A stretch of DNA of 64,000 bases from an uncultured Collinsella sp. (GTDB taxonomy: Bacteria; Actinomycetota; Coriobacteriia; Coriobacteriales; Coriobacteriaceae): positions 62,001 to 126,000 of the forward strand of contig UPXY01000003.1 in the NCBI GenBank assembly GCA_900538305.1, read 5' to 3'. The notes under the pieces are model-generated. The model made no database searches, was not told where the DNA came from, and saw nothing but the letters and a program-made list of their open reading frames with translations. This document shows positions 17,978-26,357 of this stretch, piece after piece. The translations under genes and the position numbers were made by a program. Within the stretch, counting starts at the first letter, position 1. The number at the start of each line of letters is the position of its first letter.

Positions 17978-20032
17978 CTAGCGCGTGTGGTCTTCGCCGG
18001 ACGGACTCAGGGTATCGGGCGCATCGTAGATCTGGCCGAGCACGGTGCGCACGGCGTACACGGCCGATGAACCGCCGAAACCGCCTTGTTCGAGCACGGC
18101 TACGACGACGTACTTCGGGTCCTCATAGGGTGCGTACGTGATGAACCAGCCGTACGGGTCCTCTCCCGCCTTCTCACCCGTACCGCTCTTGCCGGCGACC
18201 GTCACCGGCAGGCTGTTGAAATGCGCGGCGAGCGAGGCCGATTCCTCGTAAATCATGCGCTTGAGACCGTTGTGCACGAGGTCGAGGTGCTCTTTATCCA
18301 CCTCAGCCGTGAGCCGCTCCTTCGAGCCGGTCTCGTTGTAGCGGTAGGCGTCCTCGCCGGCGCCATCGCGCGAGAGCGCGGACAGAAAGACGTGCGGGGT
18401 GTACTCCTTGCCGCCGTTCGCAAGACCCATGTAGGCACAGGCCATCTGGATCGGCGTCACGAGCAAGTCGCCCTGGCCGATGACGATGTTCGACATATCG
18501 CCCGGGTTCCAGGTACGGTCTTGGTCGCTGTAATCTGAGAAGTAGGCTTCTTTCCACTCCGCATCGGGAACGCGACCCTTCTGCTCGCTCGGCAGGTCGA
18601 TGCCCGTCGTGGAACCCAGGCCCCAGCGGCGGAACATCTCCTGCAAACCCTCAGGGTTGTCCTTGCTGTAGTAGAAGTCGTGCCCGATATCGTAGAACAC
18701 GGGGTCGCATGAGTAGACGATGCCATCTTCAAGCGTCATCGTGCCATGGCCGCTGTGCAGCCAGCAGTACTTGCCGTATGCCTCGCCGTCGCCCGTCCAG
18801 TATCCGGTGCAATTCGTCGTGCGCGTGTCCGAATAGATGCCGTACTCAAGCCCTGCGAGCGCGGAGAGCGATTTGATGGTCGATGCGGACATGTACTGGC
18901 CGTAGATGACGCGGTTGAGCAGCGGATTGCCGCTCTCCTCGCTGTTCAACTGCGACCAAGCGTCGTTCGAGATGCCGCCGATGAAGACGGATGGGTCGAA
19001 GGAAGGAGCGCTCGCAAGACCTAAAACATCGCCGTTCGTGCAGTCGATGCACACGCAGGCGCCGTTTCTCGCCTCGGGATAGCCGAACTGCTTCGAGATG
19101 CCGATGGCATATTCGAGGCCCTCCTCGCAGGCACGCTGGATATCGACGTCGAGCGTGAGCTTGATATCCGTGCCGGCACGCGCAGGCACCTCACCCACCT
19201 GGCCGGTCACGTTGCCAGCGGCGTCCACGGTGACGGTTTGCTCGCCGCGCACGCCCTGCAGCAGGCTCTCGTACTGCGCCTCGACCCCCGCCTGACCCAC
19301 GACATCGCCCGATTCGTAGGTGATCGACCCTTCGGTCTGCTCGGCCGCCTCCTGCGCCTCGAGCTGCTCCGCCGTGACGGTTCCCGTGTAGCCGAGTACG
19401 TGGCAGGCGAGCGTACCGAAGGGATATTCGCGTTCTGTGCGATCGACCACGTAGACGCCCTCGAACTCGCCGGCGTGTTCCTGGATGTAGGCGACCGTCG
19501 AGCGGCGCACGTCCGTCGCGATAGTGTGCTGCGCCTGCGCTCCCTCGGTGTTGTCACGGATGTTGCGCCGCACGGCAGCGTAGGGCAGGCCGAGAACGTT
19601 CGAGAGATGCCGCACGAGCACCGCGTCGTCCACGAGGTCGCTGTAGGCGGTCACGGCGAGCGAGGGGCGATTACGCACGAGCTCGACACCGTTGCGGTCG
19701 AGGATACGCCCGCGCGGGGCAGCCGTGGTGACGACGCGCGTTCGGTTCTGCACGGCAAGGTCGCTGTAGTAATCGCTGCGCACCATCTGCATGCTCCAAA
19801 GCTTGGCGATGAGCGCAGTGAACATCGCGCCCACGCCCGCGGCGAGCAGGGTGAAGCGTCCCTTGTAGGCGAGACCAGAGGTGTTGCCCTCCCCTTCCGA
19901 GGCCCGGGGTCGCGTGCCGTTCTTCGTATCGAAGGTGAAGCGCCCTGAGTAGCCCCTGAGGAAGATGAGGGAACCGATGACGGCGGCAAGCAGCACGAAG
20001 CCGGCAATGATGACGAGCGTTTGCGCGTTCAC
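17978..20032 (-). CDS. mrdA: Penicillin-binding protein 2 (class B transpeptidase)
   Basis: Elongation-specific transpeptidase. A membrane segment near residues 5-25 and a second hydrophobic stretch near 60-80 lead into the PBP dimerisation domain (PRGRILDRNGVELVRN). Active-site serine is Ser384 in ASTIKSL (SxxK, Lys387) and the third motif is Lys615-Ser-Gly in GKSGTGE. Where most PBPs have SxN there is Ser441-Cys-Asp443, so the asparagine is replaced by aspartate. 684 residues. It starts at GTG 20032, 8 nt after mreD. Confidence 0.94.
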   Translation of the reverse strand: MNAQTLVIIAGFVLLAAVIGSLIFLRGYSGRFTFDTKNGTRPRASEGEGNTSGLAYKGRFTLLAAGVGAMFTALIAKLWSMQMVRSDYYSDLAVQNRTRVVTTAAPRGRILDRNGVELVRNRPSLAVTAYSDLVDDAVLVRHLSNVLGLPYAAVRRNIRDNTEGAQAQHTIATDVRRSTVAYIQEHAGEFEGVYVVDRTEREYPFGTLACHVLGYTGTVTAEQLEAQEAAEQTEGSITYESGDVVGQAGVEAQYESLLQGVRGEQTVTVDAAGNVTGQVGEVPARAGTDIKLTLDVDIQRACEEGLEYAIGISKQFGYPEARNGACVCIDCTNGDVLGLASAPSFDPSVFIGGISNDAWSQLNSEESGNPLLNRVIYGQYMSASTIKSLSALAGLEYGIYSDTRTTNCTGYWTGDGEAYGKYCWLHSGHGTMTLEDGIVYSCDPVFYDIGHDFYYSKDNPEGLQEMFRRWGLGSTTGIDLPSEQKGRVPDAEWKEAYFSDYSDQDRTWNPGDMSNIVIGQGDLLVTPIQMACAYMGLANGGKEYTPHVFLSALSRDGAGEDAYRYNETGSKERLTAEVDKEHLDLVHNGLKRMIYEESASLAAHFNSLPVTVAGKSGTGEKAGEDPYGWFITYAPYEDPKYVVVAVLEQGGFGGSSAVYAVRTVLGQIYDAPDTLSPSGEDHTR

Positions 20033-20042
20033 GTGCGCCTAC

Positions 20043-20636
20043 CTAGCGAAAGCGCCGCGCGCCACGCGGCTTCGAAGCCTGCTTGAACCTCGATCCGCCC
20101 GAGCCCGCACGCGCACCGGGTCGCGAAAAGCTCCCGCCGCCGAGCGATGAGCCTGTCCCCGCTGCCATGAGAAACGGTATGCAGGCGATGCTCGTGAGTA
20201 TGGCCGTCATGAGCCCATGACCGAGCGAGATGAGCAGGTTGCCCTCGACTCCGAGCACCACGAGCACGATACCGTTCACGATCGAGACCGCGAGCGCTCC
20301 CGCCGCTGCCAACCGCAGCGAAGCACCAGAGAACCCGCTCGTCCCCGCGCCGCCGATCGACGAGAGCGCAAACGACGCGAGCATCGTGAGCAGCGCCATG
20401 AGGCCGACGGGTACGGTAGCTGTGAGGTCGTAGAACAGACCGGCGAAGAACCCGGCATAGACTGCCTGGGCACCATCGCCCCTGAGCGCGATGGCGAGCG
20501 CGAAGGCGAGCATGAAATTGAAGCGGCCGCCGAGAATCGAGATCTGCGGCGCAAGCGCAACCTGCAGCACAGCCGCGACGACGGCGAGAATAAAGACGAT
20601 CTGGTGGCGCTGGGGCGCAGTGTTCGCATACGGCAT
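20043..20636 (-). CDS. mreD: Rod-shape-determining protein MreD
   Basis: Polytopic membrane protein of the elongasome (197 aa). Five to six hydrophobic segments are seen; the stretch LGGRFNFMLAFALAIALRG and GFFAGLFYDL fits MreD. The C-terminal 40 residues are an unusual Gly/Ser/Arg-rich basic tail (GGGSFSRPGARAGSGGSRF) facing, by prediction, the cytoplasm. It lies between mreC and mrdA with only a few bases on each side. Confidence 0.9.
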   Translation of the reverse strand: MPYANTAPQRHQIVFILAVVAAVLQVALAPQISILGGRFNFMLAFALAIALRGDGAQAVYAGFFAGLFYDLTATVPVGLMALLTMLASFALSSIGGAGTSGFSGASLRLAAAGALAVSIVNGIVLVVLGVEGNLLISLGHGLMTAILTSIACIPFLMAAGTGSSLGGGSFSRPGARAGSGGSRFKQASKPRGARRFR

Positions 20637-20644
20637 GGGCTCAC

Positions 20645-21655
20645 CTACTCCCCGGAACCAGCTGCATCGGAAGAAGCGTCACCATCGGTCGAAGCATCTC
20701 CCCCGCTGCCATCGCCGTCGCTCGCATTCGCGTCTTCACGAGTGCCACCCTGGGGATTGGCGTTCGCTTCGGCGACGTCCTCATCGGTTGCGGTCTGCTC
20801 GCTCGTGAGCGAGGTGATGACGAGCACCTCCTCGTTGTTCTCGGTATCCGAGGAAGCGGGCGTCACGATAATCGTGTAGTACGAGGCGTTATCGGGGCGG
20901 TCGACGGATGCGACCACACCGAGCGGCAGACCCTTGGGATACACCCCGCCCAAACCCGAGGACACGATGATATCGCCTTCCTCGACATCGGAATCGATCG
21001 TCACGAACTCAAGGCGAAGCGTCCCGTCGGGCTGCCCCTGAAGGATGCCCTGGGCGCGCGTGCTCTGCACCATGGCCGAGACACCGGAGTTCTCGTCCGT
21101 GATGAGGCGTACCGTCGAGGTGGTCGGCGAGACCTCGATGATCTGCCCGATGATACCAGCGGAGTTGCACACGGGCATGTTGATCGCGAGCCCGTCGAGC
21201 GAGCCCTTGTTGATGGTCACGGTGCGCGACCAGGCGTCGCCGGACTCTCCCACGATGCGGGCGGCAGTCGATTGCAGGTTATACGTGGACTGCAAGCCGA
21301 GCAACCCTTCCAGGCGCTCGGCGGTGGCCTGCGCCTCGGTTAGCTCGGCGACCTGCGCCCGCAGCTCCTCGTTTTCCGCCTCGAGATCGGAGAGGGTCTC
21401 GGGCGAAGCGGTGAGGTTCGAGGCGACGTTGCCGATCGCGTTGAACGGCGAAGCGATAGCCGAGCCGAGGTAGCGCACCGGCGCGGTCACGGTCATGACC
21501 ATAGAACGGGCGCCATGGATGATGCCCGCTTCACCCTCACGAATGTAGAAGGTGAGCAAGAGCACCGATATGATGCACAGGACGACGAACGGCCGCATGC
21601 CACTCGACTGCCTGCGATTGTTCAGGTTCGAAGAAAACCCTTGGGATCGCGGCAC
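20645..21655 (-). CDS. mreC: Rod-shape-determining protein MreC
   Basis: Bitopic elongasome scaffold linking MreB to PBP2. One membrane segment (about 22-38, FVVLCIISVLLLTFYI), a coiled coil (about 85-120, LSDLEAENEELRAQVAELTE), then the beta-barrel domains with INKGSLDGLAINMPV and GLGGVYPKGLPLGVV. A long acidic Asp/Ser/Gly tail of some 60 residues follows the conserved domain. It starts at GTG 21655 with AGGAGG 8 nt upstream. 336 aa. Confidence 0.94.
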   Translation of the reverse strand: MPRSQGFSSNLNNRRQSSGMRPFVVLCIISVLLLTFYIREGEAGIIHGARSMVMTVTAPVRYLGSAIASPFNAIGNVASNLTASPETLSDLEAENEELRAQVAELTEAQATAERLEGLLGLQSTYNLQSTAARIVGESGDAWSRTVTINKGSLDGLAINMPVCNSAGIIGQIIEVSPTTSTVRLITDENSGVSAMVQSTRAQGILQGQPDGTLRLEFVTIDSDVEEGDIIVSSGLGGVYPKGLPLGVVASVDRPDNASYYTIIVTPASSDTENNEEVLVITSLTSEQTATDEDVAEANANPQGGTREDANASDGDGSGGDASTDGDASSDAAGSGE

Positions 21656-21667
21656 GGGTTATGCCTC

Positions 21668-22699
21668 CTATGCGTTCCCCTGCACGAAACCGCCGTCGAA
21701 GGCGTTCGCCTCGAGCACGCGGGCGCAGCCGTTCACGACGTTATCGAGCGCGGTCGGGCTCACGTTAACGGAAACGCCCGTCTCCTCGCGCAGCAAGATG
21801 TCGAGGCCGCGCAGCAGGGCACCGCCACCGGTGAGCAGGATACCGTAGTACATGAGGTCGGAAGCGAGGTCGGGCGGCGTGGCGTCGAGCGCATCCTTCA
21901 CGGCTTTCGTCATATCCTCGAGCGGCTTCTGAAGCGCGCGGCGAATCTCCTCGCTCTCGATGCGCACGGTCTTAGGCAAGCCGGTGATGACATCGCGGCC
22001 GTTCACCTCGACATCGAGCTCGTCCTTCAGCGGCACGGCGGAACCGACCTTGATCTTGATGTCCTCGGCGGTGCGCTCGCCGATAGCGAGGTTGTAGGCA
22101 TCGCGCACGTGCGTCAAGATCGCGCGGTCGAACTCATCACCGGCAACGCGGACAGACTGCGAGACGACGATACCGCCCATGGCGATGACCGCAACCTCGG
22201 TGGTGCCGCCGCCGATATCGATGACCATGGAACCGGTGGGTTCCTCGACAGGCAGATCCGCGCCGATGGCAGCTGCCATGGGCTCCTCGATAAGGTACGC
22301 CTGGCGTGCGCCGGCAGACATCGTTGCCTCGAACACGGCGCGCTTCTCGACGGAGGTCACGCCCGAGGGAACGCACACCACGACGCGCGGCCTGGGCGTC
22401 CAGGGATAGCGCTTCTCACTCGCCTTGTCGATGAAGTAACGCAGCATTGCCTCGGTGACGTCGAAGTCGGCGATAACGCCGTCCTTGAGCGGACGGACGG
22501 CGACGATGTTGCCCGGCGTGCGACCGAGCATGCGCTTCGCCTCGATGCCCACAGCGAGGATGCGGTCGTCGTTCTTATCGATGGCGACGACGGAGGGCTC
22601 GCGAATCACGATGCCCTTGCCGCGCACGGAAACGAGGGTGTTCGCCGTGCCGAGGTCGATCGCCAGATCGCCGTCGTACTGGCCGAACAGTATATCCAT
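21668..22699 (-). CDS. mreB: Rod-shape-determining protein MreB
   Basis: Actin-like ATPase that directs lateral wall synthesis. Phosphate-1 loop DLGTANTLV, phosphate-2 DIGGGTTEVAV and adenosine motif LTGGGALLRGLD are all present. ATG at 22699 gives 343 residues, the normal length, starting MDILFGQYDGD. A TTG four codons earlier (22711) has a better placed GGAG; the frame is open further upstream to 22816. It is the first gene of mreB-C-D-mrdA-rodA. Confidence 0.96.
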   Translation of the reverse strand: MDILFGQYDGDLAIDLGTANTLVSVRGKGIVIREPSVVAIDKNDDRILAVGIEAKRMLGRTPGNIVAVRPLKDGVIADFDVTEAMLRYFIDKASEKRYPWTPRPRVVVCVPSGVTSVEKRAVFEATMSAGARQAYLIEEPMAAAIGADLPVEEPTGSMVIDIGGGTTEVAVIAMGGIVVSQSVRVAGDEFDRAILTHVRDAYNLAIGERTAEDIKIKVGSAVPLKDELDVEVNGRDVITGLPKTVRIESEEIRRALQKPLEDMTKAVKDALDATPPDLASDLMYYGILLTGGGALLRGLDILLREETGVSVNVSPTALDNVVNGCARVLEANAFDGGFVQGNA

Positions 22700-22781
22700 C
22701 AAAGAAAACAACTTGGTCTCCAAGAACTCATCTAAGCGCGCCCCAGAGCGTGCATTCGCGTCGATTGGCGTCAAGTGTAGT

Positions 22782-22819
22782 GCAAACTGATGCCGCCCGC
22801 GCAAGGACGGCGGCATCAG
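22782..22819 (-). terminator. Terminator-like hairpin between the TPR gene and mreB
   Basis: An 11-bp stem, CTGATGCCGCC with GGCGGCATCAG, is followed on the minus strand by a short TTTG. It lies between the TPR gene stop (22837) and mreB, so it would separate those transcripts. The T-tract is poor. Confidence 0.55.
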
Positions 22820-22836
22820 CCGTCAAATTACACAAG

Positions 22837-24276
22837 CTATTCAGCTGTCCCATCGGTGCCAGAGGCGTCTTCCGCGGGGGTTTCGGCAGCAGTATCGGCC
22901 TCGTCCGCAGTCGCGGCATCCGCGTCGGCCTCGTCCGTGGTCGCGGCATCCGCGTCGGCGACATCGGACTCATCGCGCGAGACGCCATCGCGATGTAGCT
23001 CGATCGAGGCGACGGCCCAGCCGATATGGTTCGACCCACGCACGAACGTGACATCGTACTCCGTAGTAGCACCCATCGAGAGCTCAACGGAGACGAGCGC
23101 AGTAGACTCGGTCATGGACTGGTCCATGTTCGTGATGGTGGGCGTCGCGTCCTCGGGAATCGACGAGACGATCTGCGTGCGGGCGGCATCGGAAAGGTTC
23201 GGCGCGAGGTAGGCGGAAGCGTCCTCGCCCTCGGTCACGGCGTTGAAGAGGCCAGCGATCGCATCCTGCTGCGAGGGGAAGCCGACACCACGGGTGTAGG
23301 CGAACGCAGCTCCGCCGATCGCAAGGATGACAAGGATGAGGATGACGATGAAGATCTTGAGACCAAGATGGCGATGCTTACGGCGAATCTTCATCTCCTG
23401 GCGATCCTGCTGGATCATCTCGGATTCGGTGAGCGTAAAGAAGCCGGTGTCCGAGGGATCCGGCATGAAGGCGCCGGATTTACCGAGCGGATCGAGCGGG
23501 TCGACGGCCGCTCCATACCCGGGAGCCGCAGGCGCGGTCTCGGCCATACCGGCAGGAGCCATAGCACCGGCGGACGGTGCGGCGTCGAGCATAGCCTGAG
23601 CGCGAGCACGGGCGTCGGCCTCGGCAGGAGCGAGCTGGTAGAGACCGTCAGCCGTAGCGGAGCGAAACGCCTCGAGTGCCTCCGTGGGACGATTCGCCGC
23701 GGCAAGTGCGCGGCCGAGCCCGGCATTGATGGCATGGGCATCGTCGCGCGGCGTCGCGAAGTCGAGCGCGGTGCGATACGACTCCACAGCATCCTGCGGA
23801 CGACCAAGCTCGACGAAGCAACCGCCGAGCGAGGCGAGCGCCGAAGCGGGCGCGGGATTCGTGCCGTCGATGGCGGCATTGCGGAAGGCGGTGCCGGCAT
23901 CGGCGACACGGCCGAGCTCGAGAAGCGCCTTGCCCAGACCAAGGTAGGCTTTATAGGGTGTCGCGTAGGTGGCATCGTCGAGTGCCTGCGTGAAGCAGCG
24001 GGCGGCTCCTTCGGCATCGCCCGTCGCAGCGAGCGCCTTGCCCTCGTTCGTAAGGAGCGCGCCGCGCTTGCCGTAGGCGGCATCCTCCAGGGCGCGCGCG
24101 TATGACTGAGCGGCATCGCGGGGATAGCCGAGCTTCATGAGCGCGTTACCGCGCAGATGGTCGACCTCGCCCGAGATCTCGGAGGCGTCCTTGCAAGCTT
24201 CGAACATCTGGACGGCGGAGGCGAAATCGCCTGCGCGATAGGCGTTGCGAGCACGTTCGAACAGATCAGCGTTCAC
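22837..24276 (-). CDS. TPR-repeat single-span membrane protein
   Basis: 479 residues with GTG start at 24276 (AAGGAG 6 nt upstream). Residues 1-210 form at least five TPR-like helical pairs, such as AVQMFEACKDA, AAQSYARALEDA and AVESYRTALDFA. A Pro/Ala-rich linker and a basic stretch (KIRRKHRHLGLK) lead to one membrane helix at 307-327. The remainder, presumably outside, resembles small DUF4878-like domains and ends in an Ala/Asp/Glu tail with a duplicated 10-residue unit. Function unknown; TPR inside and sensor-like part outside suggests scaffolding. Confidence 0.75.
   Translation of the reverse strand: MNADLFERARNAYRAGDFASAVQMFEACKDASEISGEVDHLRGNALMKLGYPRDAAQSYARALEDAAYGKRGALLTNEGKALAATGDAEGAARCFTQALDDATYATPYKAYLGLGKALLELGRVADAGTAFRNAAIDGTNPAPASALASLGGCFVELGRPQDAVESYRTALDFATPRDDAHAINAGLGRALAAANRPTEALEAFRSATADGLYQLAPAEADARARAQAMLDAAPSAGAMAPAGMAETAPAAPGYGAAVDPLDPLGKSGAFMPDPSDTGFFTLTESEMIQQDRQEMKIRRKHRHLGLKIFIVILILVILAIGGAAFAYTRGVGFPSQQDAIAGLFNAVTEGEDASAYLAPNLSDAARTQIVSSIPEDATPTITNMDQSMTESTALVSVELSMGATTEYDVTFVRGSNHIGWAVASIELHRDGVSRDESDVADADAATTDEADADAATADEADTAAETPAEDASGTDGTAE
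22895..22954. repeat. Two tandem 30-bp units in the TPR protein tail
   Basis: Two adjacent 30-nt copies differing at two positions, encoding a repeated acidic DEADADAAT-type decapeptide. Such in-frame repeats tend to vary in copy number between strains. Confidence 0.7.
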
Positions 24277-24291
24277 TTGGAGCTCCTTAAT

Positions 24292-24843
24292 CTACGCAGC
24301 CTCATGGACGATCTCGATGTGACGGATCTCGTCACCAGCGCGAAGGCGGCCGATGACGTCGAGACCCTCGAGCGTCGTCCCGAACACAGTGTACCCCGTA
24401 TCGAGGTTATGCTGGGGACCCAAGCAAAAATAGAACTGGGATCCGGCGGAATCCGGGTGCTGCGACCGCGCCATGGCGAGCGCGCCGTCCACATGGCTGT
24501 TGCGGGGGTTCGACATGAACTCAGCCTTGATGCGCCAGCCAGGACCGCCGGTACCAGGCATGCCGTCCGGGCCGGGCTTGCCTGCGGCGACGTCTTCGGG
24601 CGTCATGTCGCGCGTATTGGGGCAACCGCCCTGGATGACGAAGTTGGGAACGTAACGATGGAACTTCAACCCATCGTAGAAGCCCATGGTGGCGAGCTCG
24701 CAGAAGTTGCCGACATGGATGGGCGCACCATCGCCGTCGAGGCGCACGCGGATGACGCCTTGAGACGTCTCGATCACCGCCACCTCGTCGCCGCGGACGT
24801 CATACTCGGGCGTATGGAGCTCAGGCTGTGCGAAACCGAACAT
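24292..24843 (-). CDS. Cyclophilin-type peptidyl-prolyl cis-trans isomerase
   Basis: Cytosolic cyclophilin (no signal peptide), 183 aa. The catalytic signature FHRYVPNFVIQGG is intact, as are the substrate-site parts ALAMARSQHPDSAGSQFYF and NLDTGYTVFG. ATG at 24843 has GGAGGAAG upstream. It ends 15 bp before the TPR gene, so the two are probably co-transcribed. Confidence 0.94.
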   Translation of the reverse strand: MFGFAQPELHTPEYDVRGDEVAVIETSQGVIRVRLDGDGAPIHVGNFCELATMGFYDGLKFHRYVPNFVIQGGCPNTRDMTPEDVAAGKPGPDGMPGTGGPGWRIKAEFMSNPRNSHVDGALAMARSQHPDSAGSQFYFCLGPQHNLDTGYTVFGTTLEGLDVIGRLRAGDEIRHIEIVHEAA

Positions 24844-24881
24844 ATGCTTCCTCCAGGAGCGTCAAATCATATATCCGTTTA

Positions 24882-24890
24882 ATTCTAGCA
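24882..24890 (-). promoter_or_regulatory. Extended -10 promoter of the cyclophilin gene
   Basis: TGCTAGAAT on the minus strand fits an extended -10 (TGn followed by TAGAAT) about 40 nt before the start codon. No good -35 is visible. Confidence 0.4.
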
Positions 24891-24941
24891 ATATCGAGGG
24901 AATTACACGAATTGAGCACGAGGGGCTCGAGGCGCCTCTGG

Positions 24942-25025
24942 CTCGGTCTGGCTCCTATGTCCCCCTGGCACCCGATTCGCTTCGCTCACAAAGGGTGCCA
25001 GGGGGGACATAGGAGCCAGACCGAG
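24942..25025. repeat. Long near-perfect palindrome (33-bp stem)
   Basis: Left arm 24942-24973 and right arm 24993-25025 are complementary over their whole length apart from one extra G in a run (five C against six G). The loop is 19 nt. It contains the core CCCCTGGCAC found also at 62846-62911. There is no T-tract on either side. The rest of the 289-bp gap between the zinc-ribbon gene and the cyclophilin gene shows no gene. Confidence 0.9.
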
Positions 25026-25132
25026 CAACGACGGAGACTCAGGGGAGCCGGGATGGGTAGGATGCTTGATCGCAACCAAGCGCGACCAATAGAAGGAACC
25101 GCAGAGCTTGGCATGGAAACGGCACCAGAAGC

Positions 25133-26212
25133 TTACGGCTCCTGAGGCTCCCACTCGCCCACGTGGGCGTAGTAGTTATCGAGGGCTGAGCTGCCGGCTT
25201 CGCGCATGGGGGCAAGGATCTCGTCCTCATGTTGGAACGGGTACTCGTCTTCAGGAACGGCAAGCGAGATGTCCCACGATGCGCAGATGACGTCCACACG
25301 CTCGTACATCCACAAGGCGAGCTGGCGCACGTGCTCGCGGTCGTCCGTATAGGCCGAGCCGTCGGCAAGGTTCATGGCGTCGAGGTCATCGATGATGCCC
25401 TGTAGCTCATCACGGAGGGCGTAGGCGCCGGCGGAAGCGCTCTTGCGCGTCTCGAGATCAGGATCGAGGTACGAGGCGTTGAACGATGTGATGGCATCGG
25501 CGAAGCGCTCGCCGTCGTTGATCGCGACAACCGCTTCATATGCCTGGTGCAGCTGTTCATAGGCGCTGTCATCGGAAAGGGCAGAATCCTCGATGGTCTC
25601 GACGGTCGTATCGGACGCATCTTCGTCCGCCTTTCCCGCCTCGGGTGCCTCATCGGTGGTCTCGCCCTGCTGACGCGAGGGGAACATGTCCTCGGCAGAC
25701 GCTCGGATCGAGTCGACCAGACCAGGCGTAACGTGGAGGGGATCGAGGACGAAAAACGCGACCACCGCCACCGCGGCAATCGCGAGTGCGACGGCTGCGA
25801 CCACGCCCTTGCGAACGCGCGGGGCCCGGGAGCTGGAGGCCTTGGCGGAAGCTGCAAGATCCGAGGCGTCGAGCACGTGAGTGACGCTCGGGTCGAGCGC
25901 ATCGTCGAGGACGCTGCGGGCGTTGACGGTCGATGAGACGCGCGGGAGCTCGGTTTCGATAGCCGGCTGCGAGATCTTGGGAAAGCTTGCGGTCTTTCCC
26001 GCAGCTAGATCCGAAGCAGAGGATTCAGACGAGAGGATCGCTGGTGCGGGACGGCCGCACTTGGGGCAAACGCGTTCTTGCGCGGAAAGGCGCGCGCCGC
26101 ATCCTTCGCAGAAGAGGAACGAAGCGGGGCGCGGTGCATCCACGTACGCATGGCACACTGGACACACCGAGGTGCCGTCGTCTATGGTCGCATGGCACTG
26201 CGGGCAGATCAT
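25133..26212 (-). CDS. Double zinc-ribbon, single-span membrane protein
   Basis: 359 residues, function unknown. Two zinc ribbons open the protein: Cys3/6/17/20 and Cys35/38/49/52. A Ser/Ala-rich linker follows, then basic residues and one membrane helix (about 135-158, VVAAVALAIAAVAVVAFFVL), an acidic linker, and a C-terminal helical domain of about 130 residues with conserved-looking Tyr and Trp. The zinc ribbons are predicted to be cytoplasmic. ATG at 26212 has GAGAGGAG upstream, and an extended -10 (TGGTATGCT) lies near 26316-26324. Confidence 0.75.
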   Translation of the reverse strand: MICPQCHATIDDGTSVCPVCHAYVDAPRPASFLFCEGCGARLSAQERVCPKCGRPAPAILSSESSASDLAAGKTASFPKISQPAIETELPRVSSTVNARSVLDDALDPSVTHVLDASDLAASAKASSSRAPRVRKGVVAAVALAIAAVAVVAFFVLDPLHVTPGLVDSIRASAEDMFPSRQQGETTDEAPEAGKADEDASDTTVETIEDSALSDDSAYEQLHQAYEAVVAINDGERFADAITSFNASYLDPDLETRKSASAGAYALRDELQGIIDDLDAMNLADGSAYTDDREHVRQLALWMYERVDVICASWDISLAVPEDEYPFQHEDEILAPMREAGSSALDNYYAHVGEWEPQEP

Positions 26213-26357
26213 GTGTGCTCCTCTCGAATCTTTCCACGATCTCTATCGGACAAACGGGTCTTTACACCGCACGGCATGCGCGCGATGCGAGTCGGTACGT
26301 CGAGACACCACGGGTAGCATACCACCGAAGCCGGCCAGCGGCGGAACCTGTCGGGCG

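Noticed and set aside
24942..25025. Reading the long palindromes as rho-independent terminators
   Set aside because: The stems are 28-33 bp, much longer than terminator stems, and none is followed by a T-tract on either strand.
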